Assembly (NCBI GenBank): GCA_024653795.1
Contig: JANLHY010000764.1
Span: 1 to 19,737 of the forward strand
Length of the DNA: 19,737 nucleotides
Reading direction: 5' to 3'
From: Candidatus Brocadiaceae bacterium
GTDB taxonomy: Bacteria > Planctomycetota > Brocadiia > Brocadiales > Brocadiaceae
The translations under genes were made by a program, and so were the position numbers. Below are positions 14,127 through 19,737 of the stretch, piece after piece. Every line of letters starts with the position of its first letter. Position 1 is the stretch's first letter. A model generated the notes under the pieces. It was not told the DNA's origin. It did not search any database and saw only the letters and a program-made list of their open reading frames with translations.

Positions 14127-15485
14127 TTATCCTATAATTTCAACAGCCTCGGAAAGATAGCATACCTCGATCAACTCTATCCCTAAGTCCTTACCAATAC
14201 CTTTTGCATTGTCCTTTGGAATAACAGCCTTTTTGAAACCCAATCTTTGTGCCTCTTTTAATCGGATTTCAATTTGATTTACACTGCGAACCTCCCCCGC
14301 AAGCCCTACTTCTCCAACAAATACGGTATCCGGGGATATTGCCTTTTCCTTAAAACTCGATGCAATCGTCATGGCAATACCGAGATCGGCTGCAGGTTCA
14401 TCTACCTGAACACCACCTACGATATTCACAAAAATATCCTGCCCCCCCAGTTTTAGTCCTATCCGTTTTTCAAGAATGGCCAGAATCATCGATACCCGGT
14501 TATAATCAACTCCGCTAACTTTTCGTTCTGGTATACCAAAGTTTGCCCTTGTAACAAGCGCCTGGATCTCGACTAATAATGCACGAGTTCCTTCCATGCA
14601 TGAAATAATAGCGGAACCAGCGATAATTCTTCTACCTAGTGAAATAAAGATTTCAGAAGGATTATCTACCGGCAGTAACCCATTTTTTCGCATCTCGAAA
14701 ATTCCAATTTCATCCGTAGAACCAAATCTGTTCTTGACCACCCTCAAGATGCGATAGCATTGGAATTTTTCTCCTTCGAAATACAAAACCGTGTCAGCCA
14801 TGTGTTCCAATACTTTAGGACCGGCAATAATCCCCTCCTTGGTTACATGCCCCACCAGAAAAATAGCAGACCCCGTTGACTTGGCATTGACGATCAACTC
14901 ATGAGCACATTGACGTACCTGTGCAACTGTCCCAGGGGAAGATTCCAGTTGTGGTTTATAAATCATCTGAATAGAATCAATCACAACCAGGGCAGGATGC
15001 GTGTTGTGAATATTTTCCAGGATAAAATCCAGATTCGTTTCTGCAACGACCAGCAAATTATCTGACAGGATGGATAATCTCTCAGCCCGAAGTTTGGTTT
15101 GAGCTACAGACTCTTCCGCAGTTACATAAAGAGTGGTATACCCTTTCTGGCTGATATATTGACATACCTGTAAAAGGAGCGTAGATTTGCCTATGCCAGG
15201 CGTCCCGCCAATCAACACTGCCGAACCAACAATCAGTCCTCCGCCCAAAATTCTATCAAATTCTTCCATCCCCGTCTCTATACAGGGACACTCAAGTAAT
15301 TGTACATTTGTTATTGGCTGTGGCAGTTCACGATTGAGGGTAACCGATTTACAACCTAAACCAGCGCCGGTACTCATTTCTTCAACAGTTGAGTCCCATT
15401 CTCCACAACCTCCACAGCGCCCAACCCATTTGAGGCTTTTCCAGCCGCAATGCTGACAAACATAAACCACACCCGTCTTGGTCAT
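14127..15485 (-). CDS. radA: RadA/Sms DNA repair ATPase
   Basis: RadA is a RecA-like ATPase that helps process branched recombination intermediates. From ATG 15485 the product is 452 residues, the usual size. A four-Cys zinc finger at 10-27 (CQHC, CGGC) is followed by the Walker A loop GGTPGIGKST (93-102), Walker B ALVVID (165-170), the RadA signature KNRFG (251-255), and a C-terminal Lon-protease-like domain with VFVGEVGLAGEVRSVNQIE. The frame is open upstream to a TTG at 15578, but those 31 codons lie in repeat-like DNA and are not conserved in RadA, so ATG 15485 is preferred although its ribosome binding site is poor. It is downstream of clpC, as in the mcsA-mcsB-clpC-radA order of Firmicutes, but separated by about 415 bases and a terminator. 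Confidence 0.93.
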   Translation of the reverse strand: MTKTGVVYVCQHCGWKSLKWVGRCGGCGEWDSTVEEMSTGAGLGCKSVTLNRELPQPITNVQLLECPCIETGMEEFDRILGGGLIVGSAVLIGGTPGIGKSTLLLQVCQYISQKGYTTLYVTAEESVAQTKLRAERLSILSDNLLVVAETNLDFILENIHNTHPALVVIDSIQMIYKPQLESSPGTVAQVRQCAHELIVNAKSTGSAIFLVGHVTKEGIIAGPKVLEHMADTVLYFEGEKFQCYRILRVVKNRFGSTDEIGIFEMRKNGLLPVDNPSEIFISLGRRIIAGSAIISCMEGTRALLVEIQALVTRANFGIPERKVSGVDYNRVSMILAILEKRIGLKLGGQDIFVNIVGGVQVDEPAADLGIAMTIASSFKEKAISPDTVFVGEVGLAGEVRSVNQIEIRLKEAQRLGFKKAVIPKDNAKGIGKDLGIELIEVCYLSEAVEIIG

Positions 15486-15740
15486 ATCTATAGTATTACT
15501 TTGTAATAACTTCTTTTCCCCATTTCCATGAGGACAAGTTTTTGTAAGTTTTTGTTTATTAAAGACCGATAAATCCAAAGCACGAAATCCGAAATTCGAA
15601 AGAATTTCAAAATTACAAATTCAAAGGAGTTGAAAGTTAACTTAAATCTTACAACTTACAACTGTTTTTCAAATGTTCCAAACCTCGTTTTTAATTTCAT
15701 TCATTTGATATTAGAATTTGTTTCGAATTTGTCCAAAAAG
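15486..15740. repeat. AT-rich repeat DNA between clpC and radA
   Basis: The stretch contains CCCCATTTCCATGAGG at about 15518-15533, shared with 6749-6764 before addA. It also contains many variants of GAAATTCGAAA / TTTCGAATTTG (15587-15605 and 15716-15732), typical of dispersed AT-rich repeats in environmental genomes. ATTAC AAA GTAAT at about 15495-15507 is a small hairpin just upstream of the radA start. The radA promoter probably lies within this stretch, but I cannot assign it. Confidence 0.45.
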
Positions 15741-15844
15741 CAAACAACACTATTTATTATTCAGTACTAAGTAACTTTTCCTGGTTGCGGCTATGCAGTG
15801 CTAGGAATGGTAAAAATTGTTATACTACCACTGTTCCATAAAAC

Positions 15845-15873
15845 AAAAAAGGGAAGAGTCGCACTCTCCCCTT
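15845..15873 (-). terminator. Rho-independent terminator after clpC
   Basis: Read on the minus strand, GGGGAGAGT GCG ACTCTTCCC forms a 9-bp stem with one mismatch, followed by TTTTTTGTTT. It begins about 30 bases after the clpC stop codon and closes the mcsA-mcsB-clpC transcript. Confidence 0.85.
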
Positions 15874-15900
15874 TATTTATTTCTATTTGTTTCGTCTCAT

Positions 15901-18381
15901 TTATAGGCTACTTTCAGCACTCGCCAGCGCAGGTTCCGGGCTCTCAACGACCTCATCAAAGACTAGTTTACCATCCTGTACCCTTGCCTTTACATGTTTC
16001 TTTCCCTCAAATCTACCCTGTAGTATTTCTTCCGAGAGAGGATCTTCTAAATAATTTTCTATCGCCCTTCGAAGGGGACGTGCTCCAAAGTTCTGATCAT
16101 ATCCCTTCTCTATGAGAAAATCTAATACCTCATCTGTAAGCGTAATGCTGATATTGTAATTATCCAATCTCTTTTTCACGCTCTTTAATTCAATTTCAAT
16201 AATCTTCTTCAAATCCTTTTTATTCAGTGGTTTGAAGACGATGATATTATCCACCCTGTTTATAAACTCCGGACGGAAGTGCTTGTCAACCTCTTTCTTT
16301 AGTTGCTCCTTCATCATCTCATAGGTATGTTCATCGGTCGCCTTTTTAAAGCCTAAAGATGCCTGGTTTTTAATAACGTCCGCTCCAATATTTGAAGTCA
16401 TAATAATGACCACATTGCGGAAATCTACGTGACGACCAAAACTGTCCGTCAATTTCCCGTCTTCCATAATTTGTAATAAGATATTGAATACATCAGGATG
16501 GGCCTTCTCAATTTCATCCAGCAATACAACGGCATAAGGACGACGGCGAATCTTTTCTGTCAGTTGTCCCCCTTCTTCATAGCCGATATAGCCTGGTGGC
16601 GCGCCAATCAATCGGGAAATATTATGTTTTTCCATGTATTCGGACATGTCTATCTGGATAAGCGATTCTTCTTCTCCAAACATAAATTTTGCCAGAGACC
16701 TTGCAAGGTGCGTCTTCCCCACACCAGATGGCCCTACAAATATAAAAGATGCAACAGGACGATTCGGGTTCTTCAAACCTGCGCGAGAGCGGCGTATCGC
16801 CTTGGCTATCGCATTTGTAGCTTCCTCCTGGCTAACCACCATCTTATGAAGTTCCTCTTCCATACGAAGAAGCCTTTTAGCCTCTGCAGATTCTATGCGT
16901 GTGATGGGAATACCAGTCATTTTAGAAACGACCTCAGCGACAATTTCACTATTCACTACTCCCTCAACCTCTACACGGGTTTCCCGCCATTCCTTCTCAA
17001 TCGTTTCCTTTTTCTTTTTTAATTTATCGGCTTTGTCTCTTAACCGGGCAGCCCTTTCAAAATCCTGAATCGCAACAGACTCGTCTTTATCTTTTTCCAG
17101 TTTATTGATTTCTTCCTCAATATGTCTCAAATCAGGCGGTTGCGTGGTCGCCTTGAGTCGTATCCTTGCACATGCCTCATCAATCACATCAATCGCCTTG
17201 TCCGGAAGGTATCTTCCCGTAATGTACCGAATAGATAGTTCAGTCGCTGTTTCTATTGCATCATTCGTAATTTTAACCTTGTGGTGTGCCTCGTACCGGT
17301 CGCGTAGTCCTTTTAATATTTCAATGGTCTCTGCCTTTGAAGGAGGTTCAACGACAATCGTTTGGAACCTTCTCTCAAGGGCGCCGTCTTTTTCAATATA
17401 TTTCCTGTATTCATCCAACGTAGTAGCGCCAATACACTGGATTTCTCCCCGTGATAATGCGGGTTTCAAGACATTAGACGCATCAATGGCGCCTTCAGCG
17501 CCGCCTGCGCCCACAAGGGTATGTAACTCATCAATAAACAGGATGATATTCTTTGCCCTTTTTACTTCTGACATTACCGCTTTAATACGCTCTTCAAACT
17601 GGCCTCTGTATTTAGTGCCAGCCACCATCATTGCAAGGTCTAAGACCACAATCCTGCGGTCTCTTAACAGTTCTGGGATATTCCCATGAACTACGGACTG
17701 TGCAAGACCTTCAACGATTGCTGTTTTGCCTACCCCTGCCTCACCCAGCAAAACAGGGTTATTCTTGGTTCGGCGGCATAACACTTGAATGACACGTTCG
17801 ATCACATCCTGTCGTCCGATGACCGGATCGAGTTCATGTTCCCTGGCTTGTTGCGTGAGGTCCCTACCGAAAGCGTCCAACGCAGGAGTCTTTGATTTCC
17901 CCTTCTTCTCTTCTTTTTCCTGATTGATACCACCCTGAACCGCTTCTGAACCTAACAGGCCAATAACTTCCTCCCGTACGTCTTCGAGTTTTACCCCGAG
18001 ATTTAACAATACCTGGGCAGCAACACCTTCCTGCTCTCTGAGCAGTCCTAATAATAAATGTTCCGTTCCAATATAATTATGGCCAAAAGCCCGCGCCTCC
18101 TCCATCGCATATTCCAGCACCTTTTTTACGCGTGGGGTAAATGGTAACTGTCCTACTGAAACCAGGTCTGATCCACTCTGTACAATTTTTTCTACCTCCA
18201 GGCGTATTTTTTTCAACTCTATATCCAGGTTTTGTAAAACATTAGCAGCAACGCCACTACCTTCCTTCACCAACCCTAACAGGATATGCTCCGTTCCAAT
18301 ATATTCGTGATTAAAACGCCGGGCCTCTTCTCGTGCAAGCGCCATAACCTTTCTGGCACGGTCAGTAAATCGATCAAACAT
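15901..18381 (-). CDS. clpC: ClpC AAA+ unfoldase
   Basis: ClpC is the hexameric ATP-driven unfoldase that feeds substrates to the ClpP protease. The order is two N-domain repeats (residues 1-145, each with the YIGTEHxLLGL pattern), AAA domain 1 with Walker A GEAGVGKT (213-220) and Walker B ILFIDE (280-285), a middle domain with a UVR motif (IQDFERAARLRDKADKLKKK, about 438-457) that marks ClpC, AAA domain 2 with GPSGVGKT (550-557) and VVLLDE (618-623), and the pore-loop GYIGYEEGG (597-605). Length 826 fits the family. Start ATG 18381 has AGGTG a few bases upstream, and the gene begins 8 bases after mcsB. In Firmicutes ClpC recognises proteins carrying phospho-arginine made by McsB. clpP is not in the window. 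Confidence 0.96.
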   Translation of the reverse strand: MFDRFTDRARKVMALAREEARRFNHEYIGTEHILLGLVKEGSGVAANVLQNLDIELKKIRLEVEKIVQSGSDLVSVGQLPFTPRVKKVLEYAMEEARAFGHNYIGTEHLLLGLLREQEGVAAQVLLNLGVKLEDVREEVIGLLGSEAVQGGINQEKEEKKGKSKTPALDAFGRDLTQQAREHELDPVIGRQDVIERVIQVLCRRTKNNPVLLGEAGVGKTAIVEGLAQSVVHGNIPELLRDRRIVVLDLAMMVAGTKYRGQFEERIKAVMSEVKRAKNIILFIDELHTLVGAGGAEGAIDASNVLKPALSRGEIQCIGATTLDEYRKYIEKDGALERRFQTIVVEPPSKAETIEILKGLRDRYEAHHKVKITNDAIETATELSIRYITGRYLPDKAIDVIDEACARIRLKATTQPPDLRHIEEEINKLEKDKDESVAIQDFERAARLRDKADKLKKKKETIEKEWRETRVEVEGVVNSEIVAEVVSKMTGIPITRIESAEAKRLLRMEEELHKMVVSQEEATNAIAKAIRRSRAGLKNPNRPVASFIFVGPSGVGKTHLARSLAKFMFGEEESLIQIDMSEYMEKHNISRLIGAPPGYIGYEEGGQLTEKIRRRPYAVVLLDEIEKAHPDVFNILLQIMEDGKLTDSFGRHVDFRNVVIIMTSNIGADVIKNQASLGFKKATDEHTYEMMKEQLKKEVDKHFRPEFINRVDNIIVFKPLNKKDLKKIIEIELKSVKKRLDNYNISITLTDEVLDFLIEKGYDQNFGARPLRRAIENYLEDPLSEEILQGRFEGKKHVKARVQDGKLVFDEVVESPEPALASAESSL

Positions 18382-18389
18382 AATAACAC

Positions 18390-19457
18390 CTATCCTTTCA
18401 AACTTTTTATCTTTTCCAGGCGTTTTCTTACATATGATGCGCGAATAATATTCCTCTGTGTGGAATTAAGCTCGCGTCCTTCCAGCTTTTGTAAGTGTCC
18501 CGGCAGCGTGAGAATGAAAAGCTCATTTAACGTTTTCATTTCAATATCATTAATTATTCCCAAATTAACTCCCATTCTGACTTGAGACAGCAGGTGCATA
18601 ATCTCCTCTGAAGAAATCAATCGCGCCACCTTGAGCATACCATAAGACCGCCATACACGGTCCTCTAGCTGTTCACGACTTTCTGAAACGAGCGCCTTTC
18701 TCGCCATCCGTTCATAACTGGTAATCCTGGGTATCACACTTTCAATAATTTCAATAATTTCTGTTTCCGACTTGCCCAGGGTAAACTGGTTCGAGATTTG
18801 ATATAAATCCCCTGAGACTTGCGTCCCTTCACCATATAGCCCCCTGACCACCAACCCGAGCTTCATAACCGCAGTAAACACCTTTTCAATATGGTGAGTC
18901 ATCCCTAATGCTGGCAAATGCAACATGACCGATGCCCTCATTCCTGTACCAACATTTGTAGGGCAGGCCGTTAGATATCCAAACCGTGAAGAATAAGCAT
19001 AATTTAATTTTTTCTCCAGTTTATTATCGATATCATCTATCGTTTTCCACGCCTCTTTTAGTTCAAATCCAGAGCGAATCACCTGTATTCTTAAGTGATC
19101 TTCTTCGTTTATCATGAGACTGACGGTTTCCGATTTACCAAAGGCAACACCCCGCTCACCCTCTCCCCCGGCATGCTCCCTGCTAATAAGGTGTCGTTCT
19201 ACCAAAAAAAGCCTGTCTATGGGTGTAATATCCGCAAGGTTCAAATAACAAAGATCCTGTGAAATATCGGCGTCTTTAATCTTGTCCCTTATGGTCTCTT
19301 CAAGTTCCTTTTTTTGCTTTACATTGGCCCTTGAAAGAAAGGGAAATCGCGCCATATTCCTGGCTAAACGAATCCTGCTGCTAATGACTATGTCTGACTC
19401 ATGACCTGTTCCTCTGAGCCATTCACCTGTATTATCAGCGAGATCGCTAATTTTCAT
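18390..19457 (-). CDS. mcsB: McsB protein arginine kinase
   Basis: McsB phosphorylates arginine residues of proteins and so marks them for ClpC. It belongs to the phosphagen kinase fold. Family segments are SDIVISSRIRLARN (21-34), MRASVMLHLPAL, GLYGEGTQVSGDLYQISNQ and TLGKSETEII. From ATG 19457 it has 355 residues and an N-terminus the same length as Bacillus McsB; AGGCGA lies about 8 bases upstream. An ATG at 19478 would add seven residues and is possible, with GAGG upstream. The gene overlaps the end of mcsA by 11 bases (ATG ... TAG), suggesting translational coupling. Confidence 0.93.
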   Translation of the reverse strand: MKISDLADNTGEWLRGTGHESDIVISSRIRLARNMARFPFLSRANVKQKKELEETIRDKIKDADISQDLCYLNLADITPIDRLFLVERHLISREHAGGEGERGVAFGKSETVSLMINEEDHLRIQVIRSGFELKEAWKTIDDIDNKLEKKLNYAYSSRFGYLTACPTNVGTGMRASVMLHLPALGMTHHIEKVFTAVMKLGLVVRGLYGEGTQVSGDLYQISNQFTLGKSETEIIEIIESVIPRITSYERMARKALVSESREQLEDRVWRSYGMLKVARLISSEEIMHLLSQVRMGVNLGIINDIEMKTLNELFILTLPGHLQKLEGRELNSTQRNIIRASYVRKRLEKIKSLKG

Positions 19458-19737
19458 CGTTGTCGCCTGAAAGCCCATAAATCTTATCCCTCAACTCAGC
19501 AGCCACTTCGTAATCTTCTTTTTCTACAGCCTTATTCAGTTCATTCCGTAACTGCATGAGTTCATTCTTCTTTATCAATTCTTTTCCTGCCCTTGAAGGC
19601 ACTTTTCCAACATGTTGGGTACTGCTATGCATCTTTTCCAATAATGGAATTAATCCTTTTCTAAAAATGGTATAATCCATCGGGCAACCCAAACGGCCAT
19701 TGGAGCGGAATTCTAAATAAGACAGCCCGCACACGGG
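19447..19737 (-). CDS. mcsA: McsA, zinc-finger activator of McsB (C-terminal part)
   Basis: The gene runs off the right edge; 96 codons plus stop are present. The visible part begins PVCGLSYLEFRSNGRLGCP, the second zinc-binding module of McsA (the CP before it would lie outside the window), and ends in a UVR motif, LRNELNKAVEKEDYEVAAEL, at about 62-81 of the visible part. McsA binds and stimulates McsB and helps deliver substrates to ClpC. A GTG at 19734 is internal, not a start. It is the first visible gene of the mcsA-mcsB-clpC operon; whether ctsR or another gene precedes it cannot be seen. Confidence 0.88.
   Translation of the reverse strand, partial: PVCGLSYLEFRSNGRLGCPMDYTIFRKGLIPLLEKMHSSTQHVGKVPSRAGKELIKKNELMQLRNELNKAVEKEDYEVAAELRDKIYGLSGDNDEN

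Noticed and set aside
16498..17689. Long plus-strand ORFs of 174 and 194 residues
   Set aside because: Both are antisense to clpC, whose domains are intact and continuous on the other strand.

Overview
The window looks like a chromosomal segment of a moderately AT-rich, Gram-negative-type bacterium, most likely a planctomycete of the anammox group (Brocadiales). This is an inference from gene content and repeat style: a secreted monohaem cytochrome c, a mcsA-mcsB-clpC-radA cluster outside Firmicutes, an IS701-type transposase remnant, and a very high density of short palindromic repeats. No rRNA or tRNA gene and no CRISPR array was seen.

Layout. 1-98: 5' end of a MoxR-type ATPase, minus strand. 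99-811: AT-rich DNA with palindromic repeats. 812-3072: plus-strand genes for MobB (molybdenum cofactor guanylylation), a small secreted cytochrome c, and RNA 3'-phosphate cyclase RtcA. 3073-4276: repeat-rich DNA around a minus-strand four-helix-bundle gene resembling the Avd accessory protein of diversity-generating retroelements. 4277-6112: a complete-looking group II intron (GTGCG start, reverse transcriptase/maturase, domain V and VI) sitting directly after a palindromic hairpin repeat. 6113-6799: nested inverted repeats. 6800-10876: a large AddA/RecB-type helicase-nuclease carrying at least five in-frame insertions of palindromic repeat DNA. 11027-11623: a RyR-domain small protein and a 56-codon ORF with a strong ribosome binding site. 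11575-12790: a decayed IS701-type transposase (minus strand). 12781-13025: hairpin repeats. 13115-19737: a minus-strand stress and repair block, mcsA-mcsB-clpC, then radA and a secreted double-SHOCT protein.

Genes working together. McsA (zinc-finger activator), McsB (protein arginine kinase) and ClpC (AAA+ unfoldase) form a protein quality-control module. mcsA and mcsB overlap, mcsB and clpC are 8 bases apart, and a terminator hairpin follows clpC. RadA and the AddA-like protein both act in recombinational repair, but they are far apart and on opposite strands.

The most unusual feature is the repeat biology. Short GC-rich palindromes, several bounded by inverted copies of GTAACAGTTCA, lie between genes, at gene ends (mobB 3' end, the Avd-like stop codon, the 5' sides of addA and radA), inside one ORF without breaking its frame, and as the landing site of the group II intron. 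The pattern resembles Rickettsia palindromic elements that become part of proteins.
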